Below are positions 40,591-49,709 of a stretch of 64,000 nt of DNA, in pieces. Numbering within the stretch: position 1 is the stretch's first letter; each line of letters begins with the position of its first letter. Both the position numbers and the translations under genes were made by a program. This stretch comes from Rhodanobacter lindaniclasticus (lineage in GTDB: Bacteria; Pseudomonadota; Gammaproteobacteria; Xanthomonadales; Rhodanobacteraceae), in NCBI RefSeq assembly GCF_004799035.1, contig NZ_MWIO01000013.1, positions 62,001-126,000 of the forward strand, read 5' to 3'. The notes beneath the pieces are model-generated. The model did no database searches, was not told the origin of the DNA, and was given only the letters and a program-made list of their open reading frames with translations.

Positions 40591-43500
40591 ATGACCGCCA
40601 GCTTCGCCCACCTCCACCTGCACAGCGAGTATTCGCTGGTCGATTCGACCATCCGCATCAAGGCGCTGGTCGCCGCCTGCGTGCGCGACGGCATCCCGGC
40701 GGTGGCGCTGACCGACGAATGCAACATGTTCGCGCTGGTGAAGTTCTACAAGGCCTGCAGCGCGGCCGGGATCAAGGCGATCGGCGGCTGCGACCTGCTG
40801 GTCTCGGCGCCGGACGATCCGCGCCCGTGGCGGCTGACCCTGCTGTGCCAGGACCACGACGGCTACCTCAACCTGTCGCGGCTGGTGTCGCGCGCCTGGC
40901 AGGAAGGCCAGCACGGCGGGCGCGCGCTGGTCGACGCCGGCTGGCTGCATGACGAGGCCTGCAGCGGCCTGATCGCCCTGCTCGGACGCGACAGCGAAGT
41001 AGCCCGCATCGCGCTGAACCAGGGCAGCGATGCCGCACTGGCGAAGCTGCGTCCGCTGGCGCGGCTGTTTCCCGACCGGCTGTACCTGGAACTGACCCGC
41101 TGCGGCCGCGACGGCGAGGAGCTCTGGAACAACGCCGCCCTGGCCCTGGCCGCGACGCTCGACCTGCCGGTGCTGGCCAGCAACGACGTGCGCTTCCTCA
41201 AGCAGGCCGATTTCGACGCGCACGAGGCGCGCGTATGCATCAACCAGGGCCGCGTGCTGGCCGACCCCAAGCGCCCGCGCGACTACAGCGACCAGCAATA
41301 CCTGAAGACGCCCGAGGAAATGGCCGCGCTGTTCGCCGACCTGCCCGAGGCACTGGAAAACACCGTCGAGCTGGCCAGGCGCTGCACGCTGGAACTCAAG
41401 TTCGGTACCTATTACCTGCCGGACTTCCCGGTGCCCGAAGGCCACGACCTCGACAGCCACATCCGCGAACTCTCGCGGCAGGGTCTGGAAGAACGCCTCG
41501 CGCTCGCCCCGCTGGCCGCCGGCCATTCGCGCGCCGACTACGACGCGCGGCTCGAACGCGAGCTGGACGTCATCGTCAAGATGGGCTTTCCCGGCTACTT
41601 CTTGATCGTCGCGGACTTCATCAACTGGGGCAAGCAGCACGGCATTCCGGTGGGCCCCGGGCGCGGTTCCGGCGCCGGTTCGCTGGTCGCCTGGGCGCTG
41701 AAGATCACCGACCTCGACCCGCTGCAGTTCGACCTGCTGTTCGAGCGTTTCCTCAATCCCGAACGCGTGTCGATGCCCGACTTCGACATCGACTTCTGCA
41801 TGGACCGCCGCGACGAGGTGATCGACTACGTCGCGCGCAAGTACGGCCGCGACAAGGTCAGCCAGATCATCACTTACGGCTCGATGGCGGCCAAGGCGGT
41901 GCTGCGCGATTCCGGCCGCGTGCTCGGCATGGGTTACGGCCAGGTCGACAAGCTGGCCAAGATGATCCCGCCGCGGCCGCTCGACCTGACCCTGTCCGAT
42001 GCGCTGGGGTTGTCGGAGAAGTCGAAGAAGGAAACCGATCGCGTCGTGCGCGAGTTCTGCGACGCCTACGCGCAGGACGAGGACGCCCACGCGCTGATCG
42101 ACCTGGCGTTGAGCCTGGAAAACCTCACCCGCAACGCCGGCAAGCATGCCGGCGGCGTGGTGATCGCGCCCACCCCGCTTACCGATTTCTCCCCGCTGTA
42201 CTGCGAAGCCGGCGGCGGCGGCGTGGTCACCCAGTACGACAAGGACGATGTCGAGGCGGTCGGCCTGGTCAAGTTCGACTTCCTCGGCCTGCGCACGCTG
42301 ACCATCATCGACTGGGCGGTGAAAGCGATCAATGCGCGCCGCGCGAAAACCGGCGAGGCGGCACTGGATATCTCCGCGTTGCCGCTGGACGACCCCGCGC
42401 CGTACGAACTGCTGAAGAAGGCGCAGACCGTCGCCGTGTTCCAGCTCGAATCCTCCGGCATGCAGCGCATGCTGAAGGATGCGAAGCCCGACCGCTTCGA
42501 GGACATCATCGCGCTGGTGGCGCTGTACCGCCCCGGCCCGATGGACCTGATCCCCAGCTTCATCGCGCGCAAGCACGGCCGCGAGGAAGTCGAGTATCCC
42601 GACCCCCGCGTCGAGCCGATCCTGAAAGAGACCTACGGCATCATGGTCTACCAGGAGCAGGTGATGCAGATGGCGCAGATCGTGGGCGGCTACACGCTCG
42701 GCGGCGCCGACCTGCTGCGCCGCGCGATGGGCAAGAAGAAAGTCGAGGAGATGGTCAAGCACCGCGCCATCTTCCGCGAGGGCGCCGCCAAGGACGGGCT
42801 CTCCGGCGAAAAGGCCGACGCCATCTTCGACCTGATGGAGAAGTTCGCCGGCTACGGCTTCAACAAGTCGCACGCGGCGGCCTATGCGCTGGTCTCCTAC
42901 CAGACCGCGTGGCTGAAGGCGCACTATCCCGCCGAGTTCATGGCCGCGACGATTTCCGCGGACATGGACAACACCGACAAGGCGGTCACCTTCCTCAACG
43001 AAGCGCGCGCGCTGGGCATCGTGGTGCAGCCGCCGGACGTCAATGCGTCCGAGTACATGTTCGTGGCGGTGGAACCCAAGGTCATCCAGTACGGCCTGGG
43101 CGCGATCAAGGGCGTCGGCCACGGCGTGTGCGAGGCGATCGTCGCCGAGCGCGCGCACGGACGCTACACCGACCTGGCCGATTTCTGCCGCCGGATCGAT
43201 TCGGGCAAGCTCAACCGGCGCGTGCTGGAGGCGCTGATCCTGTCCGGTGCGCTGGACGCGCTGGCCGTCAATCGCGCCAGCCTGATGCTGCAACTGCCCG
43301 ATGCAGTCAAGGCCGCCGAGCAGCACCAGCGTGACCGGCAATCGGGCCAGAACGACATGTTCGGCGCGGCGATGGGCTCGGCCACGCCGGTACTCGAGAT
43401 CGAGTTGCCGACCGCGCCGGAGTGGCCACTGGAACAACGCCTGCAGGGCGAGCGCGACACCCTCGGCCATTACCTTTCGGGCCATCCCACCGATCCGTGG

Positions 43501-44130
43501 AAAGACGAGCTGGCGCAGCTGTCCACCTGCCCGCTGGGCGAGATCGTCGACCGCTACCAGCCGCCGAAACCGCGGCGCAACGACGATGGCAGCGAGAACC
43601 GCTTCCGCCGCGGCCCGGACACGCCGTGGACCATCGCCGGCATGGTCGCCGCCGTGCGCAAGCGCGGCGACAGCGACGCGTTCGTGCGCATCGAGGACGG
43701 CGGCGGCGCCATCGAGGCGAGCTTCTTCGGCGAGGTCTACCACCAGGCCGCGCCCCTGCTCACGCGTGGGCAATTGCTGGTGGTCGATGGCGGTCTGCGC
43801 ATCGACGAGTTCTCCGGCGGCGGCTTCCAGTTGCGCGCGCGCAGCGCCTGCTCGCTCGACGACGCCTGCCGCCGCCATGCGCGCTTGCTGCAGCTGAAGT
43901 TGAACGGCATCCACGCCGACTTCGCCGAACAGTTGCAGCGCACCCTGGCCGGCTACCGCGGCGGCCACGCCAGCGTCACCCTGCACGGTTACCGCAACCG
44001 CAGCGCCCAGGCCGACCTGGAACTGGGCGAGGAGTGGCGCGTCGACGCCATCCCCGACCTGCTGCGCGCCGTACGCGCCCTGCCCGGCGTGCAGGCCGCC
44101 CGCCTGCGCATCGTCAAGCAGCAGGATTGA
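40591..44130 (+). CDS. dnaE: DNA polymerase III alpha subunit
   Basis: 1179 residues (E. coli 1160). The PHP domain starts AHLHLHSEYSLVDSTIRI. The polymerase catalytic aspartates are in MPDFDIDFCMDRRDEVIDYV near 395-410, after GPGRGSGAGSLVAWAL. The fingers, beta-binding region (KFAGYGFNKSHAAAYALVSY) and C-terminal OB fold (about 1010-1085: WTIAGMVAAVRKRGDSDAFV) follow in the standard order. It is the replicative polymerase. The upstream gap of 166 bp contains TTGCCG-17-TAGCCT near 40537-40565 as a weak promoter candidate. Confidence 0.97.
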   Translation: MTASFAHLHLHSEYSLVDSTIRIKALVAACVRDGIPAVALTDECNMFALVKFYKACSAAGIKAIGGCDLLVSAPDDPRPWRLTLLCQDHDGYLNLSRLVSRAWQEGQHGGRALVDAGWLHDEACSGLIALLGRDSEVARIALNQGSDAALAKLRPLARLFPDRLYLELTRCGRDGEELWNNAALALAATLDLPVLASNDVRFLKQADFDAHEARVCINQGRVLADPKRPRDYSDQQYLKTPEEMAALFADLPEALENTVELARRCTLELKFGTYYLPDFPVPEGHDLDSHIRELSRQGLEERLALAPLAAGHSRADYDARLERELDVIVKMGFPGYFLIVADFINWGKQHGIPVGPGRGSGAGSLVAWALKITDLDPLQFDLLFERFLNPERVSMPDFDIDFCMDRRDEVIDYVARKYGRDKVSQIITYGSMAAKAVLRDSGRVLGMGYGQVDKLAKMIPPRPLDLTLSDALGLSEKSKKETDRVVREFCDAYAQDEDAHALIDLALSLENLTRNAGKHAGGVVIAPTPLTDFSPLYCEAGGGGVVTQYDKDDVEAVGLVKFDFLGLRTLTIIDWAVKAINARRAKTGEAALDISALPLDDPAPYELLKKAQTVAVFQLESSGMQRMLKDAKPDRFEDIIALVALYRPGPMDLIPSFIARKHGREEVEYPDPRVEPILKETYGIMVYQEQVMQMAQIVGGYTLGGADLLRRAMGKKKVEEMVKHRAIFREGAAKDGLSGEKADAIFDLMEKFAGYGFNKSHAAAYALVSYQTAWLKAHYPAEFMAATISADMDNTDKAVTFLNEARALGIVVQPPDVNASEYMFVAVEPKVIQYGLGAIKGVGHGVCEAIVAERAHGRYTDLADFCRRIDSGKLNRRVLEALILSGALDALAVNRASLMLQLPDAVKAAEQHQRDRQSGQNDMFGAAMGSATPVLEIELPTAPEWPLEQRLQGERDTLGHYLSGHPTDPWKDELAQLSTCPLGEIVDRYQPPKPRRNDDGSENRFRRGPDTPWTIAGMVAAVRKRGDSDAFVRIEDGGGAIEASFFGEVYHQAAPLLTRGQLLVVDGGLRIDEFSGGGFQLRARSACSLDDACRRHARLLQLKLNGIHADFAEQLQRTLAGYRGGHASVTLHGYRNRSAQADLELGEEWRVDAIPDLLRAVRALPGVQAARLRIVKQQD

Positions 44131-44134
44131 AGAT

Positions 44135-44249
44135 CCGGGATTCGGGACTGAGGATTCGGAAGGCGCAGGAGCCCGCTCGCGGGCGATGCCTTTGCTTTCC
44201 CGAATCCCGAATCCCGGCTTTACAGAGCATCGCCCGCGAGCGGGCTCCT
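44135..44249. repeat. Interleaved GGGATTC repeats and REP palindromes after dnaE
   Basis: Order along plus: GGGATTC block (44135-44160), REP arm (44167-44189), inverted GGGATTC block (44198-44217), inverted REP arm (44227-44249). The REP arms, starting AGGAGCCCGCTCGCGGGCGA, are perfectly complementary over 23 bp. Because the two inverted repeats interleave, they cannot all pair at once without a pseudoknot. The last REP arm supplies the TAG stop of yajD. Confidence 0.88.
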
Positions 44250-44622
44250 ACGATTTGCGGCGCGCCATCATCGCCTTCAAATCCGCGAACGGATTGCCGG
44301 TCGCCGCTGGCGCCTGGTCCACCGCCATCACCCCGCCGCGCACGTGGTCGATGTGCCGCGCATGCTCGTTGTCATGGCAGTACACGCACAGCAATTCCCA
44401 ATTGCTGCCGTCGGGCGGATTGAAATCGTGATCGTGGTTGCGATGGTGCACGGTCAGTTCCTGCAGGTTCGCGCGGGTGAACTCGCGGGCGCAGCGGCCG
44501 CATACCCACGGATACATCTTCAACGCCCGCTCGCGATAGCCCAGCTCGCGCTGCTCGGCGGCGCGGCGCGCCTCGGCCACGATACGGTCGAGTTTCGCGT
44601 GGTCGATGGGCTTGCTGGGCAT
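44248..44622 (-). CDS. yajD: YajD-family HNH nuclease
   Basis: 124 residues, close to E. coli YajD (115). The HNH motif reads ELTVHHRNHDHDFNPPDGSN then WELLCVYCHDNEHARH. Two CxxC pairs (CGRC and CVYC) probably bind a structural zinc. The C-terminal NPFADLKAMMARRKS is nearly identical to that of E. coli YajD. The biological substrate is unknown. ATG 44622 is used. The stop codon TAG is formed by the adjoining REP sequence. Confidence 0.9.
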   Translation of the reverse strand: MPSKPIDHAKLDRIVAEARRAAEQRELGYRERALKMYPWVCGRCAREFTRANLQELTVHHRNHDHDFNPPDGSNWELLCVYCHDNEHARHIDHVRGGVMAVDQAPAATGNPFADLKAMMARRKS

Positions 44623-44781
44623 GGCGGGGTCCGGTGGCAGGGGCTCGATGGGGCGGACGATAACGCAATCGCCGCGCCGACGGCAGGCATCTGTCGACCC
44701 GGTCACGGCCATACGGCGCCGTTCTCGCCTTTTCCTGCGGAACGGTATACTTGAGCGCTTCCGCGCCACGAATAGCAACGA

Positions 44782-45738
<957 letters not shown>

Positions 45739-45740
45739 TC

Positions 45741-45778
45741 GGGATTCGGGATTCCAAGAGCGTCGCCGGCGAGCGGGC
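45741..45778. repeat. GGGATTC repeat plus degenerate REP after accA
   Basis: GGGATTCGGGATTCC begins two bases after the accA stop and is followed by AAGAGCGTCGCCGGCGAGCG, a diverged relative of the REP arm found at 44227. No inverted partner is nearby, so this appears to be a single, decayed unit. Confidence 0.65.
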
Positions 45779-45841
45779 AGTCGCGGCAACAGGCGCGGCG
45801 GGAGTTACCATCCATCCGTCCCCTTCGATGGATATCCCGCC

Positions 45842-46576
45842 ATGGCCCACGACAAGCTTGCCGTCCTGATCGATGCCGACAATGCCCGCCCGGCGATCGT
45901 CGAGGGGTTGATGGCGGAGGTGGCCAAGTACGGCACGGCGCACGTCAAGCGCATCTACGGCGACTGGACCAAGCCGGACTTGAACGGCTGGAAGGACGTG
46001 CTGCTGCGGCACTCGATCCAGCCGATCCAGCAATTTCGCTACACGGTGGGCAAGAACGCCACCGACTCGGCGATGATCATCGACGCGATGGACCTGCTCT
46101 ACTCGGCGCGTTTCGACGGCTTCTGCATCGTCTCCAGCGACAGCGACTTCACCCGGCTCGCCTCGCGCATCCGCGAATCGGGCCAGACCGTGTACGGTTT
46201 CGGCGAGAAGAAAACCCCCGAACCGTTCCGCACCGCCTGCGACAAGTTCATCTATACCGAGGTGCTGATGCAAGCCACCGAGGCCGAACCCAGTGCCGGC
46301 GTCAAACGCCGCAGCGCCAAGGAGCTGCGCGGCGACACGCAGTTGATGAACTTGCTGCGCAATGCCATGGAAGCGGCCTCCGACGACTCCGGCTGGGCCG
46401 GCCTGGGCGCGGTCGGCAGCATCATCAGCAAGCAGTCGCCGGACTTCGACTCGCGCAACTATGGCTATGCCAAACTCAGCGGCCTGATCAATGGCATCGG
46501 TCTGTTCGAGGCCGATGAGCGGCAGATGGGCGGCGGCAAGCATCTCTACGTGCGCCCGCGCAGCACGCGCAAGTGA
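45842..46576 (+). CDS. NYN-domain protein with C-terminal OST-HTH/LOTUS domain
   Basis: 244 residues. The N-terminal NYN (PIN-like) domain shows the acidic residues expected of a metal-dependent RNase: D11 and D13 in VLIDADNAR, D75 in NATDSAMIIDAMDLL, and D100/D102 in IVSSDSDFTRLA. After a linker (about 150-165), residues ~165-240 fit an OST-HTH/LOTUS module (DTQLMNLLRNAMEAASDDSG to YGYAKLSGLINGIGLFE). Predicted cytoplasmic RNA-binding nuclease; targets unknown. The stop overlaps the tilS GTG start, implying co-translation with a tRNA-modification gene. Confidence 0.85.
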   Translation: MAHDKLAVLIDADNARPAIVEGLMAEVAKYGTAHVKRIYGDWTKPDLNGWKDVLLRHSIQPIQQFRYTVGKNATDSAMIIDAMDLLYSARFDGFCIVSSDSDFTRLASRIRESGQTVYGFGEKKTPEPFRTACDKFIYTEVLMQATEAEPSAGVKRRSAKELRGDTQLMNLLRNAMEAASDDSGWAGLGAVGSIISKQSPDFDSRNYGYAKLSGLINGIGLFEADERQMGGGKHLYVRPRSTRK

Positions 46577-47874
46577 ACGGCGCGCTGCCGCGCTACCTGC
46601 AGGCCGCGCTCACCGCTGTGCCTGCCGCGCCGCTGCTGGTGGCGTTCAGCGGCGGCCCCGATTCCACCGCCCTGCTGCACGCGCTGGCCCGCGAACCACT
46701 GGCGCGTGCACGCGGGCTGCGCGCCGCGCACGTCGATCACGGACTGCATCCGGACAGCGCGCGATGGGCGGCGCACTGCGTTCGCTTCTGCCGGGACCTC
46801 GGCGTACCTTGCGCGCTGGTGCGCGTGGACGTGCCGCGTGATGACGGCAAGGGCCTGGAAGCCGCCGCGCGACAGGCACGCCATGCCGCGCTGGCCGACC
46901 TGCTGCACGATGGCGAGTGGCTGCTGTTCGGTCACCATCGCGACGACCAGGTCGAGACCGTGCTGTTGAAACTGCTGCGCGGCGCGGGGCCGGAAGGGCT
47001 GGGCGGCATGCGCGGGCGGCGGCCGTTCGGTACGGGCCAACTGTGGCGCCCGCTGCTGGAGCTGCCACGGGCCACGCTGCTCGACTACGTCGCCGCCCAT
47101 CAACTCGACTGCATCGACGATCCTTCCAATGCCGACACGCATCTCGCGCGCAATCGCCTGCGCCACGAGGTCCTTCCCGGGCTGCTGCGGTACTGGCCGC
47201 AGGCCTGCGACTCGATCCTGCACAGCGCCGCACTGAGTCGCGATGCCGCCGACGCACTGCGCAGCCAATGGCTGCCCGCGTTCGATGCCCTGCACGACCG
47301 CGCCAGCGGCAGCCTCGACCTGCCCGGTTGGCGCGCGTTGCTGCCCGCATTGCGCGAGCCGCTGCTCGACCACTGGCTGCACGCGCGCGGGCTGGCTGCC
47401 CCCGGTGCGGCGCAGCGTCGGCAGATCGAGCGCCAGTGCGATGCACGTGCCGGCCAATTGCCGTGCGTGCGCTGGGCCGGCACCGAGCTGCACATCTGGA
47501 AGCAGCGGCTGTGGGCATTGCCGACGCAGGCACCGGTCGACCCCGACTGGCAACAGCACTGGAGCGGCGAACCGCTGGCGTTGCCGGACGGCGGCGAACT
47601 GGCGCTGACGGCGCCGGCGGCCCGCCTGGCGCAACCGCTGCAGGTGCGCATGCGCCGCGGCGGCGAGCGCATCCGCCCCGCGGGTGATCCGCACACGCGC
47701 GAGCTACGCAGCCTGTTCCAGCAGGCGCAGATGCCGCCGTGGCGACGCAACGCGTGTCCGCTGCTGTATGCCGATGGCGAGTTGATCGCCGTGGCCGACC
47801 GCTGGATCAATGCTCGCGGCAGCGAGCTGTTCGGCCGCGTCGGCGCGCAACCCCGCTGGCGCCCGGGACGCTGA
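46573..47874 (+). CDS. tilS: tRNA(Ile)-lysidine synthetase
   Basis: 433 residues from GTG 46573, which overlaps the preceding stop (GTGA). TilS converts C34 of the CAU-anticodon tRNA-Ile to lysidine, switching it to AUA decoding. The PP-loop SGGPDS is at 26-31, followed by AAHVDHGLHPDS and FGHHRDDQVETVLLKLLRG. The C-terminal half holds the two TilS substrate-binding domains (RRGGERIRPAGDPHTRELRS, LFQQAQMPPWRRNACPLLY). Full family length. Confidence 0.95.
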   Translation: MNGALPRYLQAALTAVPAAPLLVAFSGGPDSTALLHALAREPLARARGLRAAHVDHGLHPDSARWAAHCVRFCRDLGVPCALVRVDVPRDDGKGLEAAARQARHAALADLLHDGEWLLFGHHRDDQVETVLLKLLRGAGPEGLGGMRGRRPFGTGQLWRPLLELPRATLLDYVAAHQLDCIDDPSNADTHLARNRLRHEVLPGLLRYWPQACDSILHSAALSRDAADALRSQWLPAFDALHDRASGSLDLPGWRALLPALREPLLDHWLHARGLAAPGAAQRRQIERQCDARAGQLPCVRWAGTELHIWKQRLWALPTQAPVDPDWQQHWSGEPLALPDGGELALTAPAARLAQPLQVRMRRGGERIRPAGDPHTRELRSLFQQAQMPPWRRNACPLLYADGELIAVADRWINARGSELFGRVGAQPRWRPGR

Positions 47875-47950
47875 TCCGGGTCACGCCAGCGGCTTGCGGC
47901 GACGCCGCGCCGATTGATTCGCCCGCCGCGCTGCGCTAGCGTTGCGGGCC

Positions 47951-48211
47951 ATGGCCAAGACCGCTCCCAAGACCGCTGCCGATCCCGCTCCCGCCGTCGA
48001 TTTCGAACACTCGCTCGATGAGCTGGAGCAACTGGTCACCCGCATGGAAGGCGGCGAGTTGAGCCTCGACGAGTCACTTGCTTCATTCGAGCGCGGCATC
48101 GGCCTGTTCCGTCATTGCCAGCAGTCGCTGCAACAGGCGGAACTGCGCGTGCGCCTGCTGCTGGACTCCGATGCCCCCGACCGCGCCGAACCGTTTGAAC
48201 CCGAACTCTGA
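47951..48211 (+). CDS. xseB: Exodeoxyribonuclease VII small subunit
   Basis: 86 residues. The conserved core is [20 protein letters not shown] then [20 protein letters not shown], typical helical hairpin of XseB. Four to six copies bind XseA to form the single-strand exonuclease. ATG 47951 is preferred over a TTG at 47942. It precedes ispA, with which it overlaps. Confidence 0.95.
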   Translation: MAKTAPKTAADPAPAVDFEHSLDELEQLVTRMEGGELSLDESLASFERGIGLFRHCQQSLQQAELRVRLLLDSDAPDRAEPFEPEL

Positions 48212-49103
48212 GTCCGCCGAACTCGGCCCCGCCCTGCAGTCGCTGGTCGCCCGCGCCGAGCGCGCGCTGCAGGACTGCCTGCCGCCGGCCGTCCACTCCG
48301 CCGACCACCTGCGTCGCGCCATGCACTATGCCGTGATGGGCGGCGGCAAGCGGTTGCGCCCGATGCTGGTCTACGCCGCCGCGCACGTGCTGGGCGAGGA
48401 TGGCCCGGCGCTGGACACCGCCGCCTGCGCGGTGGAACTGATCCACGCCTACTCGCTGGTGCACGACGACCTGCCCGCGATGGACGACGACGCCATGCGT
48501 CGCGGCCGACCGACCTGCCACGTGGTGTTCGGCGAGGCGATGGCAATCCTCGCCGGCGACGCCTTGCAGGCGCTGGCGTTCGAGTTGCTGGCCGATGCAG
48601 ACGCCGATGCCATCGACGCCCGCGTGCGCATCGCCATGCTGCAGACGCTGGGCCGCGCCTGCGGCGCCGATGGCATGGCCGGCGGGCAGGCGCTGGACCT
48701 GGCCGCGGTCGGGCGCCCACTGGAACTGGCCGAACTGGAATACATGCACGGCTGCAAGACCGGCGCGTTGATCCGCGCCTCGGTCCGGCTCGGGGCGCTG
48801 GTCGGCGGCGCGGACGACGATGCGCTGCGGGCACTGGACCACTATGCCAGCGCCGTCGGCCTGGCCTTCCAGGTGCGCGACGACATCCTCGACGTGGAAG
48901 GCGAATCGGCAGTGATCGGCAAGACTGCCGGCAAGGACGCGGCGGCCGCCAAGCCCACCTTTCCCTCGATCATCGGCCTCGACGCCTCGCGCGAGCGGCT
49001 GGTCGGCCTGACCGACACCGCCCTGGCCGTCATCGCGCCCTGGGGCGAGCGCGCCGCGCTGCTGCACGAACTGGCCCGCTACGCGGCGCAACGGACGCGC
49101 TGA
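48171..49103 (+). CDS. ispA: Farnesyl diphosphate synthase (geranyltranstransferase)
   Basis: 310 residues from ATG 48171; a TTG at 48195 gives 302 and is closer to E. coli IspA (299), so the start is uncertain. It condenses IPP with DMAPP/GPP to farnesyl diphosphate, the substrate of the UppS encoded at 29342. The first Asp-rich motif is [10 protein letters not shown] with the [10 protein letters not shown] loop before it and [12 protein letters not shown] after. The second is [12 protein letters not shown]. It overlaps xseB by about 40 bp. dxs, the usual next gene, is absent here. Confidence 0.94.
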   Translation: MPPTAPNRLNPNSESAELGPALQSLVARAERALQDCLPPAVHSADHLRRAMHYAVMGGGKRLRPMLVYAAAHVLGEDGPALDTAACAVELIHAYSLVHDDLPAMDDDAMRRGRPTCHVVFGEAMAILAGDALQALAFELLADADADAIDARVRIAMLQTLGRACGADGMAGGQALDLAAVGRPLELAELEYMHGCKTGALIRASVRLGALVGGADDDALRALDHYASAVGLAFQVRDDILDVEGESAVIGKTAGKDAAAAKPTFPSIIGLDASRERLVGLTDTALAVIAPWGERAALLHELARYAAQRTR

Positions 49104-49114
49104 CCATGGCAACG

Positions 49115-49140
49115 AAAAGGCGGCCCGCAGGCCGCCTTTT
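49115..49140. terminator. Bidirectional terminator between ispA and the DUF4870 gene
   Basis: AAAAGGCGGCC-CGCA-GGCCGCCTTTT between convergent genes, 11 bp after the ispA stop and 16 bp before the DUF4870 stop. Confidence 0.85.
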
Positions 49141-49156
49141 CAATCCATTCGCCGGA

Positions 49157-49591
49157 CTACTTGATCAGGCGCAGCGTGAACGGATAGCGATACGTCACGC
49201 CCTCGTTGGCCTTGATCGCGGCGATGATGGTGAACACCAGCCAGGCGATGCCGATGATGAACCACAGCGGGATCGCGATGATCAGGCCGACGCCGAAGGT
49301 CATAACCGAGAGCAGGAACAGCACCACGAACGCGATGGCCACCGTGATGTTGAAGTTCAGCGCCTCCTTGCCCTGGTCGTTGACGAACGGCATGGTGTCC
49401 TTCTTGATGAGCCAGATCACCAGCGGGCCGATGAAGCAGCCCCAGCCGCCACCGAGTGCACCGGTGAGGATCGCGCCGAGCAGCGCGGACAGATGCGCGA
49501 ACATCGCCCACTGCCTTTCCTCGGGGGGCGGGACGCCGGGCGCAGGGTCGGTTGGCGCGGGAGGGATGACGGATTCGGGTGGAACGCTCAT
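49157..49591 (-). CDS. DUF4870 membrane protein
   Basis: 144 residues. A Pro-rich N-terminus (about 1-25) precedes EERQWAMFAHLSALLGAI and three to four hydrophobic segments (GGWGCFIGPLVIWLIKKDTM, VAIAFVVLFLLSVMTFGVGL, IPLWFIIGIAWLVFTIIAAI), with the conserved NDQGKEALNFNI between them. This is the Tic20-like DUF4870 family; function unknown. ATG 49591 is chosen since AAGGAG lies six bases upstream; ATG 49597 directly abuts that site. Confidence 0.85.
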   Translation of the reverse strand: MSVPPESVIPPAPTDPAPGVPPPEERQWAMFAHLSALLGAILTGALGGGWGCFIGPLVIWLIKKDTMPFVNDQGKEALNFNITVAIAFVVLFLLSVMTFGVGLIIAIPLWFIIGIAWLVFTIIAAIKANEGVTYRYPFTLRLIK

Positions 49592-49709
49592 GCGCATCTC
49601 CTTACGGTGGCGGAACGTGCGTCAATGGTGCGCCGGCCACGGGCCGGTAGTGTCGATGCTAGCAAGCAAAGCCCGCCGTGCCGAGGGTACTTCTGGCAGG
49701 GCGGCTCGA

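Noticed and set aside
40573-43986. A long minus frame antisense to dnaE
   Set aside because: Same third-position GC artefact; dnaE is unambiguous on plus.
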